This document shows positions 25,309 to 35,733 of a DNA stretch of 64,000 nt, piece after piece; within the stretch, counting starts at the first letter, position 1, and every line of letters starts with the position of its first letter. The DNA comes from Bacteroides fluxus YIT 12057 (lineage in GTDB: Bacteria; Bacteroidota; Bacteroidia; Bacteroidales; Bacteroidaceae): assembly GCF_000195635.1 (NCBI RefSeq), contig NZ_GL882691.1:35760-99759 (forward strand), written 5' to 3'. The notes under the pieces are model-generated. The model worked only from the letters and a program-made list of their open reading frames with translations, did no database searches and was not told the origin of the DNA. Both the position numbers and the translations under genes were made by a program.

Positions 25309-25848
25309 CTATATTCCCTTACCCATTTCGTATGCCTCTTTCATGGCAGGTTTGTCGTTGATTTCGCCTGCTTTCCATGCACCTACGCCATAGATAACGC
25401 CGCATTCTTTGGGGGTTTCCAGGCAATCGAGGAACCCACGGAAACCATCGATGGTACGTTCCATCATGGGGACACTCTCTTCGGCAGCCGCAACGATGAA
25501 ATAAAACTCTTTGTTCTTTATTTCAAGATAACGGGCACAGCAACGGTCAATCAGTGTTTTCATCTGGGCACTCATGGTGTAGAAATATACGGGGGTTGCC
25601 ATGACAATGACATCTGAGGTAATCATCTTTTCCACTACTTCGTTGGCGTCATCCTTCTGTGGGCAAGGTTTATTGTACATGCTGCAAACGCTACATCCGG
25701 TGCAGTAATTGATGTGCTTGTCTTTCAGGAATATCTTTTCAACCTGATTTCCTGCTTCTTGTGCACCGTGCATAAATTCATCGCACAGAGTGTCGGAGTT
25801 TCCGTTCCGGCGGGGACTGGAGGAGAGAATCAATACTTTTTTAGCCAT
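25309..25848 (-). CDS. flavodoxin-fold NAD(P)H-dependent oxidoreductase
   Basis: A 179-residue flavoprotein of the FMN reductase/iron-sulfur flavoprotein group. It has the FMN phosphate loop LILSSSPRRNGNSD at the N-terminus and the cysteine motif CTGCSVCSMYNKPCPQKDD (about 49-67), which may bind an Fe-S cluster, then VYFYTMSAQMKTLIDR. It is the first gene of a three-gene redox operon; its product may pass electrons to the membrane Fe-S protein. Confidence 0.85.
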   Translation of the reverse strand: MAKKVLILSSSPRRNGNSDTLCDEFMHGAQEAGNQVEKIFLKDKHINYCTGCSVCSMYNKPCPQKDDANEVVEKMITSDVIVMATPVYFYTMSAQMKTLIDRCCARYLEIKNKEFYFIVAAAEESVPMMERTIDGFRGFLDCLETPKECGVIYGVGAWKAGEINDKPAMKEAYEMGKGI

Positions 25849-25918
25849 AATACGTCTTTATTTGTTAGGTTTCTTACTGAATTATGTTGTGTTATCGGCA
25901 CTAGCCGTTTTCCTGTTG

Positions 25919-25926
25919 CAAAAATA
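25919..25926 (-). promoter_or_regulatory. redox operon promoter -7 element
   Basis: Minus strand reads TATTTTTG, fitting TAnnTTTG, 71 bases before the start of the flavodoxin gene. The rest of the gap to the cdd gene (25927-26150) holds nothing recognised. Confidence 0.55.
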
Positions 25927-26150
25927 CAGAGTTTGAATCTGAGTTCTTGTATATGAATTACAGATATTTTTACCAATTTTACAGATAAGTTGTTTCAGTA
26001 TGGTGAGGTTATCACGCCAAGATTTCCTTATCCGGATAGGTATGGCTAAGGTCTTTGATAATGATGCTCATCTGGAATGTTTGTCTTTACTTGGATATTC
26101 TCATCGGTGACACTTATTAAGTTAGCGGGTGCAAAGACAGCATTCCTTTT

Positions 26151-26633
26151 TTATTCCATGGCAGATGCATTGAAAGAAAGTGGTAGCAATGCTCCCACAT
26201 TTTTTAATTCATAGATACCCTTTTGGCCGAATAATAAGATGCGCATAGGATGTTTGAAACGGTTCTCTGTTTCCATCATAACCTGGCGGCAGGCACCGCA
26301 AGGAGGAATGGGGTCTTCTAGGTATTCTCCCCGTTCGTTACGGGCGGCTATGGCAAGTGTATCTACAGCCTGGTCGGGATAGCGGGAATTGGCATAGAAC
26401 AGGGTAGTGCGTTCTGCGCAAAGTCCGGACGGGTATGCGGCATTTTCCTGGTTGCTTCCAGTGACAATGGTCTTGTCTGCTAGGCGGGCGGCTGCACCTA
26501 CCGAAAAGTGGGAGTAGGGGGCATAGCTCCGTTGGGTTGCTTCGCAGGCGGCATTCACCAGCTCTCGATCTTCACGGTTCAGTTCTTCATACTCGTATAT
26601 CTTGAGGGTAATCCGGATGTTCAGCTCTTTCAT
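26151..26633 (-). CDS. cdd: cytidine deaminase
   Basis: A 160-residue homotetrameric-type cytidine deaminase converting cytidine/deoxycytidine to uridine forms in pyrimidine salvage. Zinc-site motifs CAERTT (C/HAE with catalytic Glu) and PCGACRQV are both present, and SPYSHF-like YAPYSHFSVGAAARL opens the fold. Start with MKELNIRITLKIYEYEEL fits the Bacteroides homologues. Confidence 0.93.
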   Translation of the reverse strand: MKELNIRITLKIYEYEELNREDRELVNAACEATQRSYAPYSHFSVGAAARLADKTIVTGSNQENAAYPSGLCAERTTLFYANSRYPDQAVDTLAIAARNERGEYLEDPIPPCGACRQVMMETENRFKHPMRILLFGQKGIYELKNVGALLPLSFNASAME

Positions 26634-26664
26634 GGGGTAAAGAATTATATGATGATTAATGTCA

Positions 26665-26672
26665 CAAAGATA
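26665..26672 (-). promoter_or_regulatory. cdd promoter -7 element
   Basis: Minus strand reads TATCTTTG, fitting TAnnTTTG, 32 bases before the cdd start codon. Confidence 0.65.
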
Positions 26673-26801
26673 GAAAAGATTATGTAAAGTTGGAAGGTAA
26701 AGGCATAAAAAAGGAGTTAATCGTTTATTTTGGCTCTTTTTTGTTTCTCCATTTTTGGGCTTTTAATGGTTTGTAATTATTTGATTATCAGATATGTAAA
26801 A

Positions 26802-26880
26802 AGGGCTACACCATTTGCCCCGGATGGCTACACCCTTTTATGCTTAGGGCTACACCATCCGGGCGGAAGGGTGTAGCCCT
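26802..26880. repeat. GGCTACACC repeat cluster with overlapping hairpins
   Basis: GGCTACACC occurs three times in direct orientation (26804-26812, 26826-26834, 26848-26856) and once inverted (26870-26878). agggctacacc at 26846-26856 pairs with ggtgtagccct at 26870-26880, while ccggatgg (26820-26827) pairs with ccatccgg (26855-26862). The two stems overlap, so only one can form at a time. Function unknown. Confidence 0.6.
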
Positions 26881-27218
26881 TTCGTCCGTTTGCTGACGGT
26901 GGCAAAATCAGTACCTTTCCGTGTCTCTGCCTATCCCGCCAGCAGCTTTTCCCTTACTATGGAGGTGTGCGCTACCGTATTTCTTTTTCTTCTGCTCTGT
27001 TTATCAGATTGATAGGACTTTCTTCTCAGTTGGTTCTTGTTGACTTTTGTCTTTTTCTAATGGACTCCATTGTCTAAATAGTTTATGAATTTAATAAATA
27101 TTTATTGGTTAAAAGATTTAAATATTATAAAAATGGAGTGGAAAACAGAAATTGTTAGAGGATAAAAAGAGAAATAGTTTTGTAAGTGGCTGTAGGGTAA
27201 TGGATTATGACGTTTTTT
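26881..27218. other. intergenic region before the capsule promoter
   Basis: About 340 bases, becoming very AT-rich toward its end. No gene or further repeat recognised. It separates the repeat cluster from the invertible promoter. Confidence 0.5.
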
Positions 27219-27429
27219 AAACGTACGTTTAATGGACGCCTATTTTATGGCATTGGAAGATTGCCCTATGAGGCTAAAAATAAAAACTTATTAACTGATT
27301 ATAGGTGTATGCTATTTTGTTGTGAATCAAAATAATATAGGTAAATCTGGATATGCTTTGAAATATTTATCATCAAATATTTTGTCAATACAAAAAACGC
27401 CTTTATCTTTGCGTCCATTAAACGTACGT
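27219..27429. promoter_or_regulatory. invertible capsule promoter segment with 19-base inverted repeats
   Basis: acgtacgtttaatggacgc at 27221-27239 is exactly repeated in inverse at 27411-27429, enclosing 171 bases. The repeats contain AAACGTACGT, which fits the ARACGTWCGT core known for B. fragilis capsule promoter inversion sites. Inside is a full promoter (27381-27411) pointing toward upxY, so the locus is ON in this assembly. In B. fragilis such segments are flipped by the serine invertase Mpi; no invertase gene is in this window. Confidence 0.88.
27381..27411 (+). promoter_or_regulatory. capsule operon promoter (-33/-7)
   Basis: TTTG at 27381-27384, exactly 19 bases, then TATCTTTG at 27404-27411. 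It lies within the invertible segment, and the last G of the -7 box is the first base of the right inverted repeat. Inversion would move it away from upxY. Confidence 0.88.
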
Positions 27430-27497
27430 CTATTGAACGCTTTTATTTATCTAATCTTCTTGTTCATAGTACGTTATACATGCTCGAATGATACAAT

Positions 27498-27531
27498 CGG
27501 TTTGAAAGGGAGAAATGTCTCGTTCAAACCG
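27498..27531 (+). promoter_or_regulatory. upxY leader hairpin, candidate antitermination site
   Basis: cggtttgaa pairs with ttcaaaccg (9 bases, 16-base loop) in the untranslated leader between promoter and upxY. UpxY proteins are known to act through the 5' leader of their own operon, so this is a candidate site. No T-run follows. Confidence 0.45.
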
Positions 27532-27580
27532 CGAAGCGCACCCGGAACTAAAGTAATATCCTTGATTTTATTCATAACAA

Positions 27581-28114
27581 GTGATTGATACACAGAAATA
27601 TTGGTTTGCAGCCCGTACCCGTGACAAGCAAGAATTTGCAATCCGAAATTCTCTTGAAAAGCTAAAAGTGGAAGAAAATCTGGATATTGACTGCTATCTT
27701 CCTACCCGGAGCGTAATAACCCAGTTGAAGTATCGCCGGAAGCGGAGTGAAGTGCCTGTCATTCGCAACTTGATTTTTGTCCGTGCCACGAAACAGACAG
27801 CCTGTGACCTTTCCAATGTCTATGGTGTGCAGCTTTTCTACATGAAAGACCTTTTTTCCCATTCCATGCTTGTTGTCCCCAATAAGCAGATGGAGGATTT
27901 CATGTTTGTCATGGACTTGAATCCTGACGGGGTGAGTTTCGACAACGAGCCTCTTGTTGTCGGTCATAAGGTCAAGGTTGTTAAAGGTGATTTCTGTGGA
28001 ATTGAGGGTGAAGTTGCTACAGAAGCCAACAAAACTTATGTGGTCATTCGTATTAAAGGCATTTTGTCCGCCAGTGTCAAAGTGCCCAAATCCTATCTGA
28101 AGATAATTAAATAG
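27581..28114 (+). CDS. upxY: capsule transcription antiterminator UpxY
   Basis: A 177-residue NusG-like protein that prevents premature termination in its own capsule operon. The NGN domain starts with KYWFAARTRDKQEFAIRNSL (about 5-24) and includes LPTRSVITQLKYRRKRSEVPVIRNLIFVR. The C-terminal KOW domain has VGHKVKVVKGDFCGIEGEV. First gene of the locus. GTG at 27581 is the best start, placing WFA at the usual distance from the N-terminus. Confidence 0.93.
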   Translation: MIDTQKYWFAARTRDKQEFAIRNSLEKLKVEENLDIDCYLPTRSVITQLKYRRKRSEVPVIRNLIFVRATKQTACDLSNVYGVQLFYMKDLFSHSMLVVPNKQMEDFMFVMDLNPDGVSFDNEPLVVGHKVKVVKGDFCGIEGEVATEANKTYVVIRIKGILSASVKVPKSYLKIIK

Positions 28115-28231
28115 TATCTGTCACTTTAATACCAGTGAATTAAGCAGGTTAATTTTATCCATAATACTCTGTTATCCTGAGCTTGTTGCAGGATCTTCTT
28201 CCTTTCTGTAATTTAAAAAACTTAATATACA

Positions 28232-28711
28232 ATGAATTCCTTATTATTACGTGCTTTGGAACTTCAAGAAGCAGCTCATAAGCTTATGCATCTTGGTACA
28301 GACGGTACCCCCATTTACTCAGATGATTTTAGCCGACTGAACAAGGAACTGCTTCTGAAATCCGATTCTCTCTATTCTTTCAAAGGTTCTGATATCGATG
28401 AAGAAGCCCATCTTTGTCTTGCCCTTTTGATGGGTTATAACGCCACTATTTATGATAATGGGGACAAGGAGCAAAAGAAACAAGCAGTTATAGAACGTAT
28501 TTGTGAGGTATTGGAACAACTTCCGGCTTCTCTTCTTAAAGTCCGTCTGTTGACTTATTGTTATGGGGAGGTTTATGAAGAATCCATGCTTCAGGAAGCG
28601 CATTCTATTATTGATAGTTGGGATAAGAATACACTGACTTTCGATCAGATGGAGATTATTGGAGAACTGAAGAATATAGAAGAGAATCCTTATCCGTTTG
28701 AGGAAGTTTAG
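28232..28711 (+). CDS. upxZ: UpxZ, inhibitor of other UpxY proteins
   Basis: A 159-residue helical protein of the UpxZ family, always second in B. fragilis-type capsule loci, where it blocks UpxY proteins of other loci so that one capsule dominates. Typical: ALELQEAAHKLMHLG, YSDDFSRLNKELL and ALLMGYNATIYDNGDKEQKKQAV. The 117-base gap from upxY shows no promoter. Confidence 0.9.
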   Translation: MNSLLLRALELQEAAHKLMHLGTDGTPIYSDDFSRLNKELLLKSDSLYSFKGSDIDEEAHLCLALLMGYNATIYDNGDKEQKKQAVIERICEVLEQLPASLLKVRLLTYCYGEVYEESMLQEAHSIIDSWDKNTLTFDQMEIIGELKNIEENPYPFEEV

Positions 28712-28754
28712 TAATATATATCATTACGTAGAGTTTTAATATTTACAATTATAA

Positions 28755-29723
<969 letters not shown>

Positions 29724-29745
29724 ATGATTCTTGCTGTAGAATTAA

Positions 29746-30882
29746 ATGATTATGGATATGAAACTTCAAATGGTTGACCTTCATGGCCAATATTTAAAGA
29801 TAAAAGAAGAAGTGGATGCAGGTATTCGGCAAGTCATTGAAGCTTCTGCTTTTATCAATGGTCCTCAAGTGAAGGAGTTTGCTTCCAATCTGGCAACATA
29901 CTCTGGCTGTAAACATGTAATAACTTGCGGCAATGGTACGGATGCTCTTCAAATAGCATTGATGGCTTTAGGTTTAAAGCCGGGTGATGAGGTTATAGTA
30001 CCTGCATTCACGTATGTTGCCTCTGCGGAGGTGATTGGGCTTTTGGGCTTGACTCCTGTTATGGTGGATGTGGATTATGCTACTTTTAATGTAACTGTTG
30101 CCAATTTGGAAAAGGCGGTCAGTCCAAAAACAAAGGCTGTTATTCCGGTGCATCTTTTTGGCCAGTCTTGCGATATGGAGCCTATCATGCAATTTGCAGA
30201 AAAACACCACTTGTATGTTGTGGAAGACAATGCACAAGCTATTGGTGCCGTATATACTTTTTCTGATGGAACCAAGAAGCATACCGGTACTATCGGTCAT
30301 GTAGGATGTACTTCTTTCTTTCCTTCAAAGAACTTAGGCTGCTACGGTGACGGGGGAGCCATATTTACCAATGATGATGCATTGGCCGAACAACTTCGTA
30401 TGATAGCCAATCATGGCCAGCGGATAAAATATCATCATGCGGTTATCGGATGCAATTCACGTCTGGATACTGTTCAGGCAGCTGTCTTGAATGCTAAATT
30501 GGAACATCTGGATGAGTATTGCCATGCCCGTTATGAAGCGGCCCGGTATTACACTTCTCATTTGAAGGATGTGCAAGGTATTATCACACCGGATGAATTG
30601 CCTCAGAGCACTCATGTCTATCATCAATATACTTTAAAAGTATTGAATGGCAAGCGTGACGCTTTGAAGCAACATTTGGCAGATTCCGGCATTCCCAGTA
30701 TGATTTATTATCCGTTGCCTTTACAGCAGCAGGAAGCTTTTCAGGGAATAACACGCGCTGCGGAGTCTTTGGATAATGCCGAAAAGTTGGCATATTCAGT
30801 TCTTTCCCTTCCTGTTCATACCGAACTGACTGCTGAGCAGCAGGATTTGGTCATTAATAGCATAAAAGATTTCTTTAAATAA
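29746..30882 (+). CDS. wbpE: UDP-3-keto-GlcNAcA aminotransferase (WbpE/WlbC type)
   Basis: A 378-residue DegT/DnrJ/EryC1 PLP aminotransferase using glutamate to place an amino group on the 3-keto sugar made by WbpB. Features: GNGTDALQIALMAL, VVEDNAQAIGAVY and the lysine in SFFPSKNLGCYGDGGA. Several close ATGs (29746, 29752, 29758) make the exact start uncertain; MKLQMVDLHGQY at 29758 fits the family best. Confidence 0.87.
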   Translation: MIMDMKLQMVDLHGQYLKIKEEVDAGIRQVIEASAFINGPQVKEFASNLATYSGCKHVITCGNGTDALQIALMALGLKPGDEVIVPAFTYVASAEVIGLLGLTPVMVDVDYATFNVTVANLEKAVSPKTKAVIPVHLFGQSCDMEPIMQFAEKHHLYVVEDNAQAIGAVYTFSDGTKKHTGTIGHVGCTSFFPSKNLGCYGDGGAIFTNDDALAEQLRMIANHGQRIKYHHAVIGCNSRLDTVQAAVLNAKLEHLDEYCHARYEAARYYTSHLKDVQGIITPDELPQSTHVYHQYTLKVLNGKRDALKQHLADSGIPSMIYYPLPLQQQEAFQGITRAAESLDNAEKLAYSVLSLPVHTELTAEQQDLVINSIKDFFK

Positions 30883-30888
30883 ATATCT

Positions 30889-31461
30889 ATGCAAGATTTT
30901 TTTGCTCATGAAACAGCAACCATTGATGATGGTTGCCGGATTGGTGCGGGTACAAAGATATGGCACTATAGTCATATCATGTCCGGATGTGTGCTTGGAG
31001 AAAGATGCAATATCGGCCAGAATGTGGTAATTTCTCCGGATGTGGTATTGGGAAATAATGTAAAGGTTCAAAATAACGTGTCGGTATATACCGGTGTAAC
31101 GTGTGAAGATGATGTTTTCTTAGGCCCTTCTTGTGTCTTTACCAATGTTACCAATCCTCGCAGTGCTATCAATCGTAAGTCCGAGTATGCCAAAACCCAT
31201 GTTGGCAAAGGTGCCACTATTGGTGCCAATGCTACCATAGTTTGTGGACACGATATTGGCAGATATGCATTTATCGGTGCCGGTGCGGTAGTTACTAAAA
31301 CTGTTCCTGCTTATGCTTTATTGGTTGGAAATCCTGCACGTCAGATTGGTTGGATGAGTGAATACGGGCATAGGCTGGACTTTGATAAAGAGGGGGTTGC
31401 AGTCTGTCCGGAGAGTAAGGAACGTTATCAGTTGAAAGAAAGTAAATTGGTTAAACTTTAA
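30889..31461 (+). CDS. wbpD: UDP-3-amino-GlcNAcA N-acetyltransferase (WbpD/WlbB type)
   Basis: A 190-residue left-handed beta-helix acetyltransferase. Hexapeptide repeats such as [33 protein letters not shown] and [32 protein letters not shown] are visible. It acetylates the 3-amino group to give UDP-2,3-diacetamido-glucuronate. Six bases after wbpE. Confidence 0.88.
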   Translation: MQDFFAHETATIDDGCRIGAGTKIWHYSHIMSGCVLGERCNIGQNVVISPDVVLGNNVKVQNNVSVYTGVTCEDDVFLGPSCVFTNVTNPRSAINRKSEYAKTHVGKGATIGANATIVCGHDIGRYAFIGAGAVVTKTVPAYALLVGNPARQIGWMSEYGHRLDFDKEGVAVCPESKERYQLKESKLVKL

Positions 31462-31498
31462 TTTCTAATTCTTTAATTTTAATTCTATTCTGAAAGTT

Positions 31499-32788
31499 AT
31501 GTATAATAAGTTAGTAAATAAAGAGGCTAAACTGGCATTGGTCGGTTTAGGTTATGTCGGTTTGCCCATCGCTCTGGAATTTGCAAAGAAGATTTCGGTA
31601 ATTGGTTTTGATATCAATGAGTCACGTTTGGCAAAGATGCGCGAGGGGATTGATCCTTGTGGGGAACTGGATGGTTCAGCCTTTGAAAATGTGGATATAG
31701 AGTTCACGTCTTCTATCGAAAAGCTGAAAGAAGCTTCTTTTTTCATAGTAGCGGTTCCTACTCCTATTGATAAATACAATAAACCAGATTTGACTCCGTT
31801 GTTAGGTGCTTCCCGTTCAGTGGCTAAGGCGTTGAAGCCGGGTGATTATGTTGTCTATGAATCTACAGTCTATCCAGGATGTACGGAAGACGATTGCCTC
31901 CCTATTTTGGAGGAGGTAAGTGGCTTAAAAGCCGGTATAGACTTTAAATACGGTTATTCTCCGGAGCGTATCAATCCGGGAGAAAAGGTGCATACATTAC
32001 CCAATACAATCAAGATCGTTTCCGGTTGTGATCCTGAAGCTTTGGATGTTGTTGCTAAAGTATATGAACTTGTTGTAAAGCCGGGTGTTCATCGTGCGCC
32101 GAATGTAAAAGTCGCTGAAGCAGCGAAGATTATTGAGAATACCCAGCGTGATGTCAATATTGCTTTGATGAATGAGCTTTCCATTATTTTCAGTCGTATA
32201 GGTATCAATACGTACGATGTGTTGGAAGCTGCCGGAACTAAATGGAATTTCTTGAAGTTCTATCCGGGTCTGGTTGGAGGACACTGTATCGGTGTTGACC
32301 CTTATTATTTGGTTCAGAAAGCCAGCGAGTTGAAATATCATTGCCAGATTATCAGTGCAGGTCGTTATATTAACGATAGTATGGGCGGATATATTGCTAA
32401 GAAACTTGTAAAGCGTTTGATATCATTGGGCAAAGGCGTGCTTGGTGCCCGTGTTCTTGTGATGGGGGTTACATTTAAAGAGAATGTAGCAGATATCCGT
32501 AATTCAAAAGTTGTTGATATTATTAATGAACTGAAGGACTTTGGTTGCGATGTAGATGTGGTTGACCCGTATGCGGATAGCGACGAAGTGCAAAAAGAAT
32601 ACGGTTTCCACTTGGTGGAAAAGCCGCGAGATAATTATGATGCTGTGGTTGTGGCTGTGGCCCATGATGAATACAAAAACTTGGATGATAAATACTTCAA
32701 AGGTATGACGTATGATCATGCGGTGCTTGTAGATATCAAAGGAATGTATAGAGATAAAATTCATAGTTTGAAATATTGGAGTCTATAA
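31499..32788 (+). CDS. UDP-N-acetyl-hexosamine 6-dehydrogenase (WbpA/WbpO type)
   Basis: A 429-residue nucleotide-sugar dehydrogenase that oxidises C6 twice to a uronic acid. NAD loop GLGYVGLP (16-23), [21 protein letters not shown], catalytic Cys in [11 protein letters not shown] and [15 protein letters not shown] are all present. It would supply UDP-GlcNAcA (or UDP-GalNAcA) to WbpB/E/D. The exact hexosamine cannot be told from the sequence. Confidence 0.88.
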   Translation: MYNKLVNKEAKLALVGLGYVGLPIALEFAKKISVIGFDINESRLAKMREGIDPCGELDGSAFENVDIEFTSSIEKLKEASFFIVAVPTPIDKYNKPDLTPLLGASRSVAKALKPGDYVVYESTVYPGCTEDDCLPILEEVSGLKAGIDFKYGYSPERINPGEKVHTLPNTIKIVSGCDPEALDVVAKVYELVVKPGVHRAPNVKVAEAAKIIENTQRDVNIALMNELSIIFSRIGINTYDVLEAAGTKWNFLKFYPGLVGGHCIGVDPYYLVQKASELKYHCQIISAGRYINDSMGGYIAKKLVKRLISLGKGVLGARVLVMGVTFKENVADIRNSKVVDIINELKDFGCDVDVVDPYADSDEVQKEYGFHLVEKPRDNYDAVVVAVAHDEYKNLDDKYFKGMTYDHAVLVDIKGMYRDKIHSLKYWSL

Positions 32789-32798
32789 AAAAGAATTT

Positions 32799-33752
32799 AT
32801 GATAACAAATAAGAAAATTTTTATTACAGGTGGTGCTGGTTTTATAGCAAACCGTTTAATTTCATTACTGGTTGACAATAATAAAATTGTTGTATATGAT
32901 AATTTTCATAGAGATACTTTAAGCTATACTGAATATGCTAATCATCCTAATCTATCGGTAGTAAAAGGAGATGTGTTGGATTATGCGTTATTGGAAAAAA
33001 GTATGGCAGGAGCAAATATTGTAGTGCATGCGGCTGCTATTGCTGGGATAGATACTGTCATAAAGAGTCCGACAAATACAATGCGTGTTAATATGATTGG
33101 TACAGCTAATGTTTTGGAAGCTGCCAGAGTAAATAATGTATCCGATCGGGTAATTGACTTTTCAACTTCGGAAGTTTTTGGGAGCCATGCTTTTAAATCA
33201 ACGGAGGACACAGAAACTGTAGCAGGTAGTGCGGGGGAAGCTCGTTGGACTTACGCTGTAAGTAAATTAGCTGGTGAACATTTAGCAATGGCTTATTATA
33301 AAGAGTTTAATTTGCCGGTATGTTCTGTACGTCCTTTTAATGTATATGGTCCAGGACAAACAGGAGAAGGAGCTATTCAGATTTTTATTAAGAGGGCGTT
33401 GAAAAATGAAGATATCTATATTTATGGAGATGGAAACCAAATTCGTGCTTGGTGTTTCGTTGATGATTTTGTTGCCTGTCTTCAGAAATGTATTGAAGAT
33501 TCCAAAGCCATAGGAGAATCTTTTAATATTGGAAATTCAAGAGCAGTGCTGACAACTTATGGGTTAGCTCAAACAGTATGTAGAGTACTTGGCTCTTCAA
33601 GTAAAATAATCTTTAAACCGGCATTGTCAGCCGATATTGAATTAAGAATACCTTCTGTTGAGAAAGCTTTTGAAAAATTGGGATTTAAAGCTCAGGTTAA
33701 TGTTGAGGAAGGTATTCTAAAAACAGCAGAATGGATAAAAAATAATTTGTAA
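32799..33752 (+). CDS. NAD-dependent epimerase/dehydratase
   Basis: A 317-residue extended short-chain dehydrogenase. NAD motif TGGAGFIA (9-16), [24 protein letters not shown], the catalytic STSEVFG and YAVSK, and [10 protein letters not shown] are clear. Acts on a nucleotide sugar (4-epimerase or 4,6-dehydratase; substrate undetermined). From here GC drops sharply. The stop overlaps the next gene by 1 base. Confidence 0.82.
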   Translation: MITNKKIFITGGAGFIANRLISLLVDNNKIVVYDNFHRDTLSYTEYANHPNLSVVKGDVLDYALLEKSMAGANIVVHAAAIAGIDTVIKSPTNTMRVNMIGTANVLEAARVNNVSDRVIDFSTSEVFGSHAFKSTEDTETVAGSAGEARWTYAVSKLAGEHLAMAYYKEFNLPVCSVRPFNVYGPGQTGEGAIQIFIKRALKNEDIYIYGDGNQIRAWCFVDDFVACLQKCIEDSKAIGESFNIGNSRAVLTTYGLAQTVCRVLGSSSKIIFKPALSADIELRIPSVEKAFEKLGFKAQVNVEEGILKTAEWIKNNL

Positions 33753-34858
33753 TGATAAAGCTATCTAAACCCTATATTACCGATCAATGCATTAGTAACG
33801 TTGTTGAAGTATTACGCTCAGGCAATTTAGTACAAGGGCAATTTGTAAACCAACTTGAGAATGATGTAAAATCATATTTAGGAGTGAAACACGCTTTTGC
33901 AGTTTCGAGTGGCACGGCCGCTTTACATTTAGCGTTGATAGCATTGGGTATTGGCCCGGGAGATGAAGTCATTGTCCCGGCTTTTACATTTCCTGCTACG
34001 GCTAATGTTGTGGAGTTAGTAGGTGCTACAACAGTTTTAGTTGACATCAATTTAGATGATTTTTGTATTGATACATCTAAGATAGAGCAGGCTATTACCC
34101 CTAAAACAAAGGCAATAATGCCTGTTCATGAGTTTGGGCAGGCTGCTAAAATGGATGATATCATTCAGTTGGCTCAGAAGTACAATTTGAATATCGTAGA
34201 AGATGCAGCGTGTGCTTTAGGAGCAGAATTTGGTTCAAAAAAAGTGGGTACTTTTGGAGAGTTAGGGTGCTTTAGTTTGCATCCAAGAAAAGCAATTACG
34301 TCAGGTGAAGGTGGAATATTAGTTACTAATAAAGATGACATTGCTGAAAAAGTTGCTATGTATAGGAATCATGGTATTGTATATAAGGATTCAAAATTAG
34401 ACTTTGAAGTAGCTGGTCTTAATTATAGATTGACTGACTTTCAGGCGGCATTGTGCATTCCACAATTAGAAATGCTTACTGAATTAATTGAATGTCGGAT
34501 AAAGCAGGCTAATTTTTATAATGATTTTTTAGGGTGTACTTCTAATATAAAAACGCCGGTTGTTTTTGATAATCGCAAGATGGTTTTTCAAACTTATCAC
34601 ATATTATTGTCTGATGATATAAATCGAGATTTGTTGATAGCTACTTTAAAAGAACATGAAATAGAAGTTAATTTTGGTGCGCAGGCTTTAAATGCTTTAA
34701 AGTATTATTCAAATAAATATAGTTATAAATATTCGGATTGTCCTAATGCATTTAGAGCTAGAGTACAAGGATTGGCATTACCTTTGGGAATGCATTTAAA
34801 TGATGCAGATATCAAGTATATTTCAAGTACAATAAAAAAGGTGTTATGCAAATATTAG
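33752..34858 (+). CDS. DegT/DnrJ/EryC1 sugar aminotransferase
   Basis: A 368-residue PLP-dependent sugar aminotransferase: SSGTAALHLALIALGIGPGDEV, VEDAACALGAEF and the Schiff-base lysine in LHPRKAITSGEGG. Paired with the preceding epimerase/dehydratase it probably makes an amino-sugar nucleotide. Overlaps the next gene by 13 bases. Confidence 0.85.
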   Translation: MIKLSKPYITDQCISNVVEVLRSGNLVQGQFVNQLENDVKSYLGVKHAFAVSSGTAALHLALIALGIGPGDEVIVPAFTFPATANVVELVGATTVLVDINLDDFCIDTSKIEQAITPKTKAIMPVHEFGQAAKMDDIIQLAQKYNLNIVEDAACALGAEFGSKKVGTFGELGCFSLHPRKAITSGEGGILVTNKDDIAEKVAMYRNHGIVYKDSKLDFEVAGLNYRLTDFQAALCIPQLEMLTELIECRIKQANFYNDFLGCTSNIKTPVVFDNRKMVFQTYHILLSDDINRDLLIATLKEHEIEVNFGAQALNALKYYSNKYSYKYSDCPNAFRARVQGLALPLGMHLNDADIKYISSTIKKVLCKY

Positions 34859-35733
34859 TAACAGGAGCTGGTGGATTAATAGGTGCTGAAATTGTAAATT
34901 TACTAAAAAAAAACGGTTATAAAATTACAGCTCTTGTTCGAAAAATGGGAGCGATAGATGCTGATTGTACTTACATTTTAGGTGATTTGCTGAAACAAAC
35001 ATTGGATGAACTATTAGGGGATTTTGCTCCGGATGTTATCGTTCATTGTGCTGCTGAGATTCCAGCTTCAGGGAAGAGCGATTCTGAAGTTGGAGTTCAT
35101 AATAGATTGATAGATGATAATGTACTTAATTGGGCTTTAAAGAAGAAAATTCGGGTCATATATATATCTAGTATTAGTGTTTATGGATATATAACAGGGC
35201 AAACTTGTCATGAAGAAGATGTATCTTCTGTTTTAACAGATTATGCCAGAAATAAAATAGCAACAGAAAAAGCTGTTTTATCACGGGACGATGTCAATGT
35301 ATGTTTGAGGATTTCTTCTCCATATGGAAGATTGCAAAAGCACAATACTGTGATGAAGATATTTGTTCGGAATGCAATAACCGGCAATAATCTTTTGGTT
35401 TATGGAGAAGGAAACCGTATGCAAGACTTTATTCATGTATATGATATTGCTCGGGCAGTCAAACTTGCTATAGAAAAACAAGTTAGTGGAGTTTATAATA
35501 TTGTTTCAGGGGCTCCTATATCTATGATTGATTTAGCTCATAAAGTCACTCTTTTATTGAATCAATCTATTGATATAAAATATTCCTCTCTGCAGGATTT
35601 GCAAGAGGATTATAGAGGATTTTTCTCTAATGAGAAAGCAAGGCTTGCTTTAGGATGGTCTCCTGTAGTAACTTTGGATGAAGGTATTTTTGATTTAGCT
35701 AAAGGAATAAATGAAGATAGTAGTAATATCTGA
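34846..35733 (+). CDS. NAD-dependent epimerase/dehydratase family protein
   Basis: A 295-residue short-chain dehydrogenase with TGAGGLIGAEIV (6-17), VIVHCAAEIP, SSISVYGY and YARNK (the YxxxK pair), SPYGR and DFIHVYDIA. Likely 4-reductase or epimerase on a nucleotide sugar. Overlaps 13 bases with the aminotransferase and 23 bases with the metallophosphoesterase, so strongly coupled. Confidence 0.8.
   Translation: MQILVTGAGGLIGAEIVNLLKKNGYKITALVRKMGAIDADCTYILGDLLKQTLDELLGDFAPDVIVHCAAEIPASGKSDSEVGVHNRLIDDNVLNWALKKKIRVIYISSISVYGYITGQTCHEEDVSSVLTDYARNKIATEKAVLSRDDVNVCLRISSPYGRLQKHNTVMKIFVRNAITGNNLLVYGEGNRMQDFIHVYDIARAVKLAIEKQVSGVYNIVSGAPISMIDLAHKVTLLLNQSIDIKYSSLQDLQEDYRGFFSNEKARLALGWSPVVTLDEGIFDLAKGINEDSSNI

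Noticed and set aside
26802..26880. Possible CRISPR array
   Set aside because: The units are only 9 bases with irregular, short spacing and one inverted copy; there are no spacers and no cas genes nearby.
27322..27588. Reading frame of 88 codons ahead of upxY
   Set aside because: It runs through the invertible promoter and inverted repeat, would start before the transcription start, and has no recognisable protein features.
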